A stretch of DNA of 64,000 nucleotides from Paenibacillus sp. VTT E-133291 (lineage in GTDB: Bacteria; Bacillota; Bacilli; Paenibacillales; Paenibacillaceae). Shown here one piece after another: positions 8,205-16,772 of this stretch (the stretch's first letter is position 1; each line of letters opens with the position of its first letter). Location of the stretch: assembly GCF_002264395.1 (NCBI RefSeq), contig NZ_NFVA01000008.1:1-64000 (forward strand). Reading direction: 5' to 3'. The translations under genes and the position numbers were made by a program. The notes under the pieces were generated by a model that worked only from the letters and a program-made list of their open reading frames with translations, searched no databases and was not told the origin of the DNA.

Positions 8205-9521
8205 CTATTTTAATTCTTTTGGCAGAGCAATAGCGAATAGATCCTGCTCCGTCTGGATGTAAAGAATCCCATTCGCAGTGAAAGGTTTGCCATATTGTCG
8301 TGCTCCTGTCTTTATTTTGCCGAGTGCTTTTCCTGTTTCTGCATTTATAATATAGAAGTAGCCATTCTCATAACCAGCGTAAATCCCCTTACCAAACCAT
8401 TGAACGCTAAGAGCAGGACTGTCCGGGCCGTTGAAAATTGTGTTGCGATTATTGTTCATTTGAACCCATGTGAGCTGTGAACCTTTTTGGAAAAAAGCCA
8501 TGTTATTTAATGGACCAGCCACCCAATTTCCGTACTCCTCATAACTTTTAGGCTCACTTTTTGTTTCTTGACCTAAGCTAAAGCGGTATAGTGTATTAAA
8601 GTCCCACTGATTTAAGCTTCCATCGACTGTATATAGATAGGATCCTTGAAGTGACGTGAAATAATTACCTAGTCTACTAACATCTTCGAGTGGTTTATAG
8701 TTCTTTTTGGTCTTTGCTTTTCCGCTTTTAACATCCACATGCACCAGGGTCATCTGATAGCCTTTAAGAGGTTCGTTAGAGGCATCATTTGAAGCATTCG
8801 CTTGCTCCCGAAGTATTAAATCACCATCCCGATAAGCAACAAAGTTGTAAAATCCCTCCATTCTCCATAACCTCTTACCTGTAGCTGGATCGAGGCCGAA
8901 AAACTGTGTGCGTCTGTTATCAACGGTACTAGATACGACAAATATACCGTCATAAAGGCCATATATACTCCCTGCATACATAGGGATGTCTTTATTTCCC
9001 CAAATCTTTTTACCTGTAACTGGATGATAAGCCGCTATTCCACCATGATCATTCCGGAAGTATAACACCCCGTTCATTAACTCTGCATAGGCACCGATTT
9101 CAATGGGATCTTTGGCAGCCTTAACTTTCCAAAGCAGTTTCCCTGTTTGGGCATTAACTTTTACAAGATAACCCTCATAAGTGATGAAGAAGACGGAATT
9201 TTTCGTTATAATCTCAGGGTGTGCGCCGTTTTTGTAGAACCATTTTACTTTTCCTGTGGTTAGATCAGCTGCTTTCAGTGTGCCACCTGATGAATAATAG
9301 AACAATCCATTTGAAATAGGAGCTTTTACATCATAAAGTCCCAAGCTATCTGTTTTGTCATGCCATAATGGTTTAATTGTGGTGACAGGATCGACTGTTG
9401 AAGAAGAGGAGGAGGCAAGGGGCGTTGCTGCAGCTTGAGCACTAGGCAAACATAGACCAACACCAGATAAGAGTAAGGAGGAGGAAATGACTGTCTTCAG
9501 AATGAATGGTCGATATTTCAA
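8205..9521 (-). CDS. Secreted PQQ-like beta-propeller repeat protein
   Basis: A signal peptide (MKYRPFILKTVISSSLLLSG, cleavage after SAQA) is followed by about 400 residues of repeated strands of the form G-x-x-x-W, such as TGKVKWFYKNG, TGKLLWKVKAA, TGKKIWGNKD, TGKRLWRMEG and TGKALGKIKTG. These are PQQ-dehydrogenase-like (quinoprotein, PF13360) repeats, about seven blades. No catalytic Asp/Glu/Ca-binding set of a true quinoprotein dehydrogenase is evident, so it is more likely a binding or scaffold protein outside the membrane, like BamB-type folds. It is the first gene of a two-gene unit with the 70-aa protein. Confidence 0.82.
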   Translation of the reverse strand: MKYRPFILKTVISSSLLLSGVGLCLPSAQAAATPLASSSSSTVDPVTTIKPLWHDKTDSLGLYDVKAPISNGLFYYSSGGTLKAADLTTGKVKWFYKNGAHPEIITKNSVFFITYEGYLVKVNAQTGKLLWKVKAAKDPIEIGAYAELMNGVLYFRNDHGGIAAYHPVTGKKIWGNKDIPMYAGSIYGLYDGIFVVSSTVDNRRTQFFGLDPATGKRLWRMEGFYNFVAYRDGDLILREQANASNDASNEPLKGYQMTLVHVDVKSGKAKTKKNYKPLEDVSRLGNYFTSLQGSYLYTVDGSLNQWDFNTLYRFSLGQETKSEPKSYEEYGNWVAGPLNNMAFFQKGSQLTWVQMNNNRNTIFNGPDSPALSVQWFGKGIYAGYENGYFYIINAETGKALGKIKTGARQYGKPFTANGILYIQTEQDLFAIALPKELK

Positions 9522-9599
9522 TATTCTAGCTCCTTTTAGATCATTTAATATATATTGACGCAGAGTCTGGATATTTGTTTCTTATTTGTAAAAATAAAC

Positions 9600-9629
9600 T
9601 TGTTTACATAATAATTATTATGTAAACAA
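9600..9629. repeat. 30-bp perfect palindrome upstream of the propeller operon
   Basis: TTGTTTACATAATAA followed directly by its reverse complement forms a perfect 30-bp dyad with no spacer. It is 80 bp upstream of the propeller start and just past the esterase terminator. The AT content and lack of loop fit a protein-binding operator better than an RNA hairpin. The factor is unknown. Confidence 0.6.
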
Positions 9630-9636
9630 CAAAAAA

Positions 9637-9675
9637 CGAATGGGTCTACACAAAATTCTTGTGTAGACCCATTCG
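9637..9675 (-). terminator. Strong terminator of the esterase gene
   Basis: A perfect 17-bp stem (CGAATGGGTCTACACAA and its complement) with a 5-nt loop is followed on the minus strand by TTTTTTGTTG. Confidence 0.88.
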
Positions 9676-9698
9676 CCAGGGTTAGAGTAATCAGTTGT

Positions 9699-10655
9699 TT
9701 AAAAACCTTCACGAAGCCAGGTAGTTGCCAACTTAATGGCGGCTTTTTTGGCATTGGTCTCAGCTAAAGGATTTAGCATCACGAAATCATGTATGATCCC
9801 TTGAAAGCGAACTGCCGTGACTGTGACTCCAGCTTCACGTAATTTGGCGGCATAAGCTTCCCCTTCATCACGTAGAACATCTGCTTCACCCGTTATGACT
9901 AGTGCTTCGGGTAGATCTTGTAACTGATCAACACTAGCTCGAAGCGGGGAGGCTGTGATCTGCTTCCGCTCCTCGGGGTCAGTTGTATATTGATCCCAGA
10001 ACCATTTCATTCCATCACGCTGCAAGAAATATCCTTCGGCAAACTCATGATAGGATTCGGTATCAAAGGAGGCATCCGTTACCGGATAGAACAAAAGTTG
10101 TTTCTCTATCTTTGGGCCACTGCGTTCTTTTGCCATAAGCGTAATGGCGGCTGCCATATTCCCACCGACACTATCACCACCTATGGATAGCTTGCTAGCA
10201 TCAAGGGCATGATCACTTCCCTGTTCAGCGATCCATTTCAGAACAGCATAGATCTCTTCGATGGCAGTAGGATATTTTACTTCCGGAGAGAGGCTATAAT
10301 TCGGAAAAACAATAGCGGCCTCTGCTCCAACAGCTATTTCACGGATTAGACGGTCATGGGTATGTGCATTACCAAACACCCAGCCTGCACCATGAATGTA
10401 AAGAATCACTGGCAACGAAGCGGAAGAGGAGCTAGGAGGCCGAACAATTCTTATGGAAACATTACCATTAGGTCCTCCTGGTACCATAAGATCTTTAATA
10501 TCGACTTCTGGTTTATATATCTCACTGGATTGTACAGTATCTACGGTTTCACGGCCTTTTTCTGGTCCAAGATCAGGAAGGAATGGAGGTTTGGAATTAT
10601 CATCGGCAAATTTCTGCGCTGCTGGCTCAAGAACAATCTTTGGTTGATTAGGCAT
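9699..10655 (-). CDS. Alpha/beta hydrolase, hormone-sensitive-lipase family esterase
   Basis: The best start is the ATG at 10655 (MPNQPKIVLEPAAQ), 10 nt after AAAGGAG, giving 318 residues; the frame stays open further upstream. The oxyanion motif HGAGWVFG (a variant of HGGG), the nucleophile elbow GDSVGG (GxSxG), an acidic residue in GEADVLRDE and the histidine in GIIHDF make a complete family IV esterase. It should hydrolyse short acyl esters in the cytoplasm; no signal peptide is present. It is transcribed alone between the APC permease gene and the propeller operon. Physiological substrate unknown. Confidence 0.9.
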   Translation of the reverse strand: MPNQPKIVLEPAAQKFADDNSKPPFLPDLGPEKGRETVDTVQSSEIYKPEVDIKDLMVPGGPNGNVSIRIVRPPSSSSASLPVILYIHGAGWVFGNAHTHDRLIREIAVGAEAAIVFPNYSLSPEVKYPTAIEEIYAVLKWIAEQGSDHALDASKLSIGGDSVGGNMAAAITLMAKERSGPKIEKQLLFYPVTDASFDTESYHEFAEGYFLQRDGMKWFWDQYTTDPEERKQITASPLRASVDQLQDLPEALVITGEADVLRDEGEAYAAKLREAGVTVTAVRFQGIIHDFVMLNPLAETNAKKAAIKLATTWLREGF

Positions 10656-10859
10656 GATGTATCGTCTCCTTTGTCTGGTCATAGTATAGTTTACCCTCAT
10701 CATTCCATAACCATCTAAACAAATACTGAAACGATAGGATTCATTCATGCAACTCTTCCATGGGTAGGATTTGGTGTTTTCTTGCCAATAGCGGCACTGG
10801 GAGTGAATGGAAGCTGATGCATCATCACATTGTCTGATTCAATCAGATGATTATGAGCC

Positions 10860-12182
10860 TTATAACACTTTTTGTTGACCTTCATACATTTCACGACTTA
10901 AATCCTTTATTTCTGCACCCGCTTGTTTATGTTTGATACGAAAGATCAAAATAAACATCAAAGTAATTAGTAACGGATAGCCTATCGCCCAGCCTGTAAA
11001 AGGAAACACGGCAGCAGTAGCTAAAAAGGAAATCCAGCTTAGCGTCACACCTAAGCGACTTCCTTTGAGCAGGCGTATCCCTGCAGCACAACCTCCGATA
11101 TAAGTCAGGATAAATGTCGCATTCGGAAACTGGATCAAAGTAGTGATGGAGATTGCTCCACTGCCGTACAGTGACATCACAGTTACAAAACAGAGGAGTA
11201 GAAAAGCTATTCCACCAATAGGGGTATGAAACGGTTTGGATAGCTTACCCATCCATTGCGGGGCATAGCCCTGACGTGATAACGCAAAAGCCACGCGTGA
11301 AGCGGCACCGGCATAAGCAATAATGGTGGCGGTACAGATGAAGAGACCTGTAAGACCTGCGATAAATCCTCCCCAGCGTCCAAGAGGCTGGCTGATGATC
11401 CAGACAAGGGAAGTGCTCGACCCGCCTTTAAGGTAGCTTTGTGTGCCAACCGTTGCTAAAGCGGATAAGAAATATAGAACACCTACAATAATTGCAGCGA
11501 TGGTCACACCTTTAACTGCAGCACGTTGTGGATCTTTGAACTCCTCAGAGAGATGTGAGACAGCTTCCCAACCAATAAAACACCAAAATAGGATCGCTGC
11601 AGCCTGTCCAATGCTCATCCAACCGTGTGGGGCGAAGGGAGTGAAGTGTTCAACCTCCATCCGTGGAAGCGCAGTAGCAAACGAGAAGACGAGGACAGCT
11701 ACAATCGCAATCACTACAGCAATTTGTACCTTTCCCGCCACTTGCATACCAATCCAGTTTGTAATTAGCCCAATGGCCAACATCACCGCAGCAATAGTAA
11801 TTCTCGCGGGTTCATCCCAGCCCATGGCGGCTGTCATATAACCAGCTCCAGTCAGCGCAGCGACAGGCGCACCAATCGGAACGGACATTAGGAAGAACCA
11901 GCCCACTAAAGATCCGGCTTTAGGTCCGAAAGCAAGGGTAACGAAGTGGGACACGCCTCCAGCGTTAGGGAATTTGGCAGAGAGCAGGCCCATCGATAAG
12001 GCCATTGGCAAAATCAACAGCGTCATAAATCCCCATGCCAGTAATGAAGCGGGACCAGCTATTTCTGCAGCCAGCCCGGGAACGATTAAGACTCCTGAGC
12101 CCAATACAGCACCGATATAAAGAGCTATGGCTTGCGGCATGCCGATGTTTCTTCGTAAAGTGGTTGAACTTGAATCTTTCAT
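10860..12182 (-). CDS. APC family amino acid permease
   Basis: The 440-residue protein has about 12 membrane segments and starts the first one with GMPQAIALYIGAVLGSGVLIVPGLAAE, the GSGxL unwound helix of the APC superfamily where the substrate amine and carboxylate bind. Similar proteins include YjeH-type exporters. It should transport an amino acid or amine. It is divergent from a LysR regulator with a T-N11-A dyad between them, so this permease is the likely target. The ATG has a weak AGGATT ribosome site 11 nt upstream. Confidence 0.85.
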   Translation of the reverse strand: MKDSSSTTLRRNIGMPQAIALYIGAVLGSGVLIVPGLAAEIAGPASLLAWGFMTLLILPMALSMGLLSAKFPNAGGVSHFVTLAFGPKAGSLVGWFFLMSVPIGAPVAALTGAGYMTAAMGWDEPARITIAAVMLAIGLITNWIGMQVAGKVQIAVVIAIVAVLVFSFATALPRMEVEHFTPFAPHGWMSIGQAAAILFWCFIGWEAVSHLSEEFKDPQRAAVKGVTIAAIIVGVLYFLSALATVGTQSYLKGGSSTSLVWIISQPLGRWGGFIAGLTGLFICTATIIAYAGAASRVAFALSRQGYAPQWMGKLSKPFHTPIGGIAFLLLCFVTVMSLYGSGAISITTLIQFPNATFILTYIGGCAAGIRLLKGSRLGVTLSWISFLATAAVFPFTGWAIGYPLLITLMFILIFRIKHKQAGAEIKDLSREMYEGQQKVL

Positions 12183-12264
12183 AATTTTTTAATCCTGCTT
12201 TCATTGTCTTTTGTTATAGAGTAGCAGATAATATATCCATTGGAAAAACAGATTTTTTGAATAG

Positions 12265-12289
12265 TATCCATTCAAAATTCCGATGGATA
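12265..12289. promoter_or_regulatory. LysR-type operator (T-N11-A dyad)
   Basis: TATCCAT and ATGGATA are separated by exactly 11 nt, the classical LysR recognition geometry. A further TATCCAT half-site lies at 12234-12240. Both sit in the divergent spacer between the APC permease and the LysR gene. Confidence 0.65.
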
Positions 12290-12310
12290 ACTATTATTCA
12301 GGGGGCTTCT

Positions 12311-13207
12311 ATGGAATCACGTCATCTTTTTACCTTTATAGTTGTAGTGGAAACTGGAAGCTTCACCCGTGCTGCACAGAAGCTTGATTATGCACAATCC
12401 AGTATTACCGCACAGATCCAAGCGCTAGAGACTGAAATAGGTCAGCCTTTATTTGATCGGATCAGTAAAAAGATTATCCTAACCGATGCAGGCCGCCGTC
12501 TGCTTCCATTCGCACAAGAGATCTCCAGAATGCACTCTCTAGCGCAAGATGCTCTTCGCTCCGAGAGTGAGTTAACAGGGTCTTTACGAATTGGCGCACC
12601 TGAATCTCTGGCTGCTTTTCGTTTACCAGGCATTATCAAGGAGTTTCGTGTTAAATATCCGAAGGTCCAAATTCTTCTGAAGCCTGGAGCCTGCTGGGAG
12701 CTAACAGATCTAGTTCGTTCCGGTGAACTGGATCTGGCTTTCTTACTGCAATCCGAAACGGAAGATAAAGATCTGAATATAGAAACTCTGGTGCATGAAC
12801 AAATGACCCTGATCGCCCCGCCGGAACACCCTCTAATTAATCTTTCGGAGGTAGAGCCTCTACACCTTAAGGGAGAAACGATACTGCATACGGAAACCGG
12901 TTGTAGCTACCGTACTTTGTTCGAGCATCATTTAAACAGCCACGGGGTATTTCCTGACCCTACACTAGAGTTTTGGAGTATCGAGGCAATCAAGCAATGT
13001 GTTATGGCCGGTCTAGGCATCGCTTTTATTCCAATGATTACAGTGAACAACGAATTAGCGGAAGGGAAGTTAGCCAGGTTGAATTGGAATGATGAATCCC
13101 AGCGGGTTGCAACTCAAATAGCCTATCATCATAAGAAGTGGAAATCTCCTGTTCTAACAGAGTTTTTAAAAGCTGTGCAAAAGCATGCTGAAAAATGGAG
13201 CAGCTAA
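12311..13207 (+). CDS. LysR family transcriptional regulator
   Basis: The ATG at 12311 after GGGGG gives 298 residues; an upstream in-frame start is possible but would add an untypical tail. Residues 1-60 hold the winged helix-turn-helix (FTRAAQKLDYAQSSITAQIQ), and residues about 90-290 the periplasmic-binding-like effector domain. It is divergent from the APC permease, and a T-N11-A dyad in the spacer is the expected binding site, so it probably controls both the permease and itself. The effector is probably a metabolite related to the permease substrate (inference). Confidence 0.88.
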   Translation: MESRHLFTFIVVVETGSFTRAAQKLDYAQSSITAQIQALETEIGQPLFDRISKKIILTDAGRRLLPFAQEISRMHSLAQDALRSESELTGSLRIGAPESLAAFRLPGIIKEFRVKYPKVQILLKPGACWELTDLVRSGELDLAFLLQSETEDKDLNIETLVHEQMTLIAPPEHPLINLSEVEPLHLKGETILHTETGCSYRTLFEHHLNSHGVFPDPTLEFWSIEAIKQCVMAGLGIAFIPMITVNNELAEGKLARLNWNDESQRVATQIAYHHKKWKSPVLTEFLKAVQKHAEKWSS

Positions 13208-13270
13208 GTTTAATTCATATAGCCATTCTATGGTACAATAGATTGTCGAAATCAAGGGAGGCTCGAAGCC

Positions 13271-14176
13271 ATGAATGAGTGGAGTGAAGACTACGAAGAG
13301 GGGCTTGAGGCTTTTTTAATCTGGATGAAGGATGCCGGTTACACTCCCTATACGCAGAAATCCTATTTAGTAGATGTAAGACAGTTTTTAGAAAGTCTGA
13401 ATGGTAAAAAGCTAGAGTTCGTAAAGAAGCTGCATGTTATTTCTTTTCTTACGTCAGTGCGTGAACGTGGAGTAAGTGATGCTACCCGTAACCGGAAGCA
13501 TGCCTCAATTAACTGTTTTTTCAAGGCATTAATTGAGCTGGAATTGCTTCTAACCAATCCTGCAGCTGGGATTAAGAAATCTAAAACGGAGATCAATCGC
13601 GAGCCGGTCTACTTAGATGAGGGTGATCTGGGGCGATTTTTGTCTTCTATAGATGGGAAATACAAAGGCCGTAATTTAGCAGTCTTTTTACTGATGTCCT
13701 ATATGGGGCTTCGGGTGGGGGAAGTCCACACGCTTAATTTAAGTGATTATAATGTAGAAAGACATTCCCTTCGAGTGTTCGGTAAGGGACGTAAATGGCG
13801 TAATGTACCGATCCCAGAGGATGTGGTACCTTTTCTCGATCTGGCGATTGAAGAACGATTAAATCCTTGGCGCAGTAAAGAGGAAGCTATGTTCATTTCA
13901 CAAAAAGGACGCAGGCTGTCCATACGTGGCATTCAGCAAATCGCTGCGGACACCTTCGATCGTTTCCAAAGGGATGTGCCTGCTGCACAACGTCGACCCT
14001 ATTCCAGCCATAAGCTACGACATTCCTTCGCTACCATGCTGCTACGAAAAGGTGCGGATCTGCGGACGGTTCAAGAGCTGCTGGGACACTCTTCCATTCA
14101 GACAACAACGGTTTACACGCATATCACGAGCCGTGAGAAGGAAGAAGCCATGTCGAAATTGCAAATCCAGATTTGA
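13271..14176 (+). CDS. Tyrosine recombinase (XerC/XerD-like)
   Basis: The 301-residue protein has an N-terminal SAM-like core-binding domain (residues about 10-95) and a C-terminal catalytic domain. All six catalytic positions are visible: Arg in [11 protein letters not shown], Lys in [12 protein letters not shown], His and Arg in SSHKLRHSF, His in ELLGHSS and Tyr in TTTVYTH. Size and domain order are those of XerC/XerD, codV and ripX. There are no flanking repeats, att sites or phage genes, so a housekeeping or orphan recombinase is more likely than an element integrase. The ATG is 9 nt after GGGAGG. The gene stands alone. Confidence 0.88.
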   Translation: MNEWSEDYEEGLEAFLIWMKDAGYTPYTQKSYLVDVRQFLESLNGKKLEFVKKLHVISFLTSVRERGVSDATRNRKHASINCFFKALIELELLLTNPAAGIKKSKTEINREPVYLDEGDLGRFLSSIDGKYKGRNLAVFLLMSYMGLRVGEVHTLNLSDYNVERHSLRVFGKGRKWRNVPIPEDVVPFLDLAIEERLNPWRSKEEAMFISQKGRRLSIRGIQQIAADTFDRFQRDVPAAQRRPYSSHKLRHSFATMLLRKGADLRTVQELLGHSSIQTTTVYTHITSREKEEAMSKLQIQI

Positions 14177-14267
14177 TAGAATTCTAAGTGCAATTCTTTT
14201 CATGAAAAAGGGGCTATCCCTTGCCATTGTATCATGACAGTAGGGAGAACCCCATGTATTCTTTTGC

Positions 14268-15191
14268 TTATAGTTCCAGCTTAGCTATCTCAGCTTTAAG
14301 CTTCTCGGCAGATTTCTGGAATAGAGCTCGTTCTGTTTCATTCAATGGAAGATCTAGTACTTCTCGTACACCGGACCGATCTACGACGCAAGGCGCGCCA
14401 AGGTAGACATCCGAAACTCCGTTATAATTATTCAATAAAGTAGATACGTTCAATACAGAGCCTTCATTATGAAGAATGGAGACTACAATACGATCTAGTG
14501 CTAATGCTATTGCGTAAGAGGTTGAGCCTTTGGCATCAATAATTTCATAAGCGGCATTCTTAGTATCTTGGAATATTTCATCTTGTTCTGCTTCGTCAAA
14601 ACCGAGATCAATCCCGGCAACATTCGCTAGACTCCAAACCGGAAGTTCCGAGTCTCCATGTTCCCCGATAATCTGACCGTGAATACTGCGTGGATCAATT
14701 TCTTTGTGGCGTCCAATCAGGTAGCGAAAACGTGCGCTATCCAGCACCGTTCCGGAACCGATGACTCTTCTGCGATCAAAACCGCTTATTTTCAAAGTGG
14801 CATATGACAAAATATCTACAGGATTAGTAGCAATAAGTAGTATCGCATGTTGATTATATTTGGTGATCTTTTGAACGATATCTTTGAAAATTGAAATGTT
14901 TTTGCGGAGAAGATCTATCCGGGTCTCACCCGGTTTTTGTGATGCACCGGCAGTTACAATGATGATATCCGCTTCCCGGCAATCTTCATATGTACCAGCC
15001 CATAGCTTCACACCACCAACAAAAGGCATACCGTGATTCATATCCAATGCTTCTCCAAGGGCTTTCTTTTGATTAACGTCAATAAGTACAAGCTCAGGCA
15101 TACGTCTCCGTAGCAGTAATGTATAGGCTGTTGTTGTACCAACTGCTCCAGTACCAATGACTACGACACGATTGGGTTTCGGGGGGGCCAT
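14268..15191 (-). CDS. ldh: L-lactate dehydrogenase
   Basis: The 307-residue enzyme reduces pyruvate to L-lactate with NADH in the cytoplasm. The N-terminal GTGAVGTTTAY segment is the NAD-binding motif. The mobile loop reads GASQKPGETRIDLL, and the Gln before KPGETR is the residue that selects pyruvate over oxaloacetate, so LDH rather than malate dehydrogenase. The catalytic His lies in IGEHGDSELPVWS, and the substrate Arg in the DSARFRYLIG segment. It is a monocistronic gene on the minus strand; the gap to the next gene (15192-15363) has no obvious Rex site. It supports fermentation when respiration is limited. Confidence 0.93.
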   Translation of the reverse strand: MAPPKPNRVVVIGTGAVGTTTAYTLLLRRRMPELVLIDVNQKKALGEALDMNHGMPFVGGVKLWAGTYEDCREADIIIVTAGASQKPGETRIDLLRKNISIFKDIVQKITKYNQHAILLIATNPVDILSYATLKISGFDRRRVIGSGTVLDSARFRYLIGRHKEIDPRSIHGQIIGEHGDSELPVWSLANVAGIDLGFDEAEQDEIFQDTKNAAYEIIDAKGSTSYAIALALDRIVVSILHNEGSVLNVSTLLNNYNGVSDVYLGAPCVVDRSGVREVLDLPLNETERALFQKSAEKLKAEIAKLEL

Positions 15192-15363
15192 GATTCCATC
15201 TCCTCAGTAATTAAAATTTTTAGCTTTTAATCTTGTCCATCATAATCGCTAACGATATTGTTTTCAAGCAGGTCTTATTTAATGCATTACCCCATTTTGG
15301 GCATACTTAATAGAAATTCTCTAATCAATTTGACAACAAGACTAGACAGGAGAGAATGTAAGA

Positions 15364-16746
15364 ATGGATTTATTTCGCAAAAAACCGCTAATCGCACCTT
15401 CAAACTCCGGTACAACCAAGTTAAATAAAACACTCGGTGCGCTGGATCTAACCATGTTAGGTGTAGGAGCGATTATTGGTACTGGTATTTTTGTAATGAC
15501 AGGAGTAGCGGCAGCAGAACACGCTGGTCCTGGCCTTGTCATTTCATTCCTGTTAGCCGCGTTTGCCTGCGTGCTGTCAGCCCTTTGTTATTCAGAGTTT
15601 GCATCGAGCATCCCAGTCTCCGGAAGTGCCTATGCTTATAGTTATGTAGCTTTTGGAGAATTACTCGCTTGGATTTTGGGCTGGGACCTTGTGTTAGAGT
15701 ATGGCGTTGCAGCAGCTGCAGTGAGCAGCGGGTGGTCAGGCTATTTACAGGGACTTTTAGAGGGCTTTGGTATCCATATTCCTACAGCACTATCCGGGGC
15801 GTATAATGCGGAAGCAGGTACCATTATTAATTTACCAGCAGTAATAATCATTTTACTAATTTCCTACTTACTAACACGGGGAACTAAAGAGACTGCTCGT
15901 TTTAATGCGATTATGGTTATTATCAAAATAGCTGTAGTGCTTTTGTTTATCGTAACTGGATTTTTCTATGTTAAACCAGAGAACTGGACTCCATTCCTGC
16001 CCTTTGGCTATCAAGGTGTTGTGAACGGTGCGGCAACTGTCTTCTTTGCCTACATAGGTTTTGATGCGTTATCGACTGCTGCAGAAGAAGTAAAGCAGCC
16101 TCAGCGCGATTTGCCTATAGGGATTATTTCATCCCTTGCTATATGTTCTGTATTGTATATCCTAGTTTCACTTGTATTAACGGGGATTATACCTTATACG
16201 GATCTCAATGTTAGTGATCCCGTTTCTTATGCGCTCCGTGTTGTAAATCAAGATATGATAGCGGGTTTAATCTCTGTTGGAGCTATTGCGGGAATGACCA
16301 CCGTACTGCTCGTAATGCTGTTCGGTCAAACTAGATTGTTATTTGCAATCTCACGTGATGGTCTTTTACCACGAGGATTGTCTAAGATCAATGCTAAAAC
16401 ACAGACACCTATTCGGAGTACGTGGATGGTTGGGATCATTATAGCTGTATTAACGGGCTTTATTCCATTGGATCGATTGGCTAACTTAACAAGCATTGGA
16501 ACACTGTTTGCCTTCTTTGTCATTTCATTGGGGATAATTGCCCTGCGGGTTATTCATCCTAATATGAAAAGAGGATTCAGAGTACCCTGGGTACCCTTCA
16601 TTCCATTGCTAAGTGCGGCAACATGCGGATATTTGATGTATAATCTAGGAAGTGAGACATGGATTGGATTTCTGATTTGGACAGGTCTTGGGCTTCTGAT
16701 CTATTTTCTATACGGCTACCGTAATAGTAAGTTAAATTATAAATAA
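15364..16746 (+). CDS. APC family amino acid permease (cationic amino acid transporter type, YfnA-like)
   Basis: The 460-residue protein has about 12 to 13 membrane segments. Its first reads LDLTMLGVGAIIGTGIFVMTG, the GxGI(I/F) helix break of APC permeases, and FGYQGVVNGAATVFFAYIGFD is the conserved segment 6. It matches the CAT-type, YfnA-like subfamily more than the permease at 10860. The ATG follows GGAGAG. It lies just upstream of the BNR lipoprotein gene with a gap of only 26 bp and no terminator, so the two may be co-transcribed. Substrate probably a neutral or cationic amino acid. Confidence 0.87.
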   Translation: MDLFRKKPLIAPSNSGTTKLNKTLGALDLTMLGVGAIIGTGIFVMTGVAAAEHAGPGLVISFLLAAFACVLSALCYSEFASSIPVSGSAYAYSYVAFGELLAWILGWDLVLEYGVAAAAVSSGWSGYLQGLLEGFGIHIPTALSGAYNAEAGTIINLPAVIIILLISYLLTRGTKETARFNAIMVIIKIAVVLLFIVTGFFYVKPENWTPFLPFGYQGVVNGAATVFFAYIGFDALSTAAEEVKQPQRDLPIGIISSLAICSVLYILVSLVLTGIIPYTDLNVSDPVSYALRVVNQDMIAGLISVGAIAGMTTVLLVMLFGQTRLLFAISRDGLLPRGLSKINAKTQTPIRSTWMVGIIIAVLTGFIPLDRLANLTSIGTLFAFFVISLGIIALRVIHPNMKRGFRVPWVPFIPLLSAATCGYLMYNLGSETWIGFLIWTGLGLLIYFLYGYRNSKLNYK

Positions 16747-16772
16747 GATTCCAATTGAGAGGAGAGAGGGCA

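Noticed and set aside
10741..10820. A short plus-strand frame reading PWVGFGVFLPIAALGVNGS before a stop
   Set aside because: It looks like the end of a membrane protein but is only about 27 codons, with a stop just upstream. It could be a remnant, but evidence is too thin to call.
11443..11841. 132-residue plus-strand frame inside the APC permease gene
   Set aside because: It is antisense to a clear permease and has a low-complexity shadow composition (Ala/Thr/Ile).
13271..14176. Tyrosine recombinase as a sign of a mobile element
   Set aside because: No att-like direct repeats, tRNA, phage or transposon genes flank it; XerC/D-like housekeeping function is likelier.
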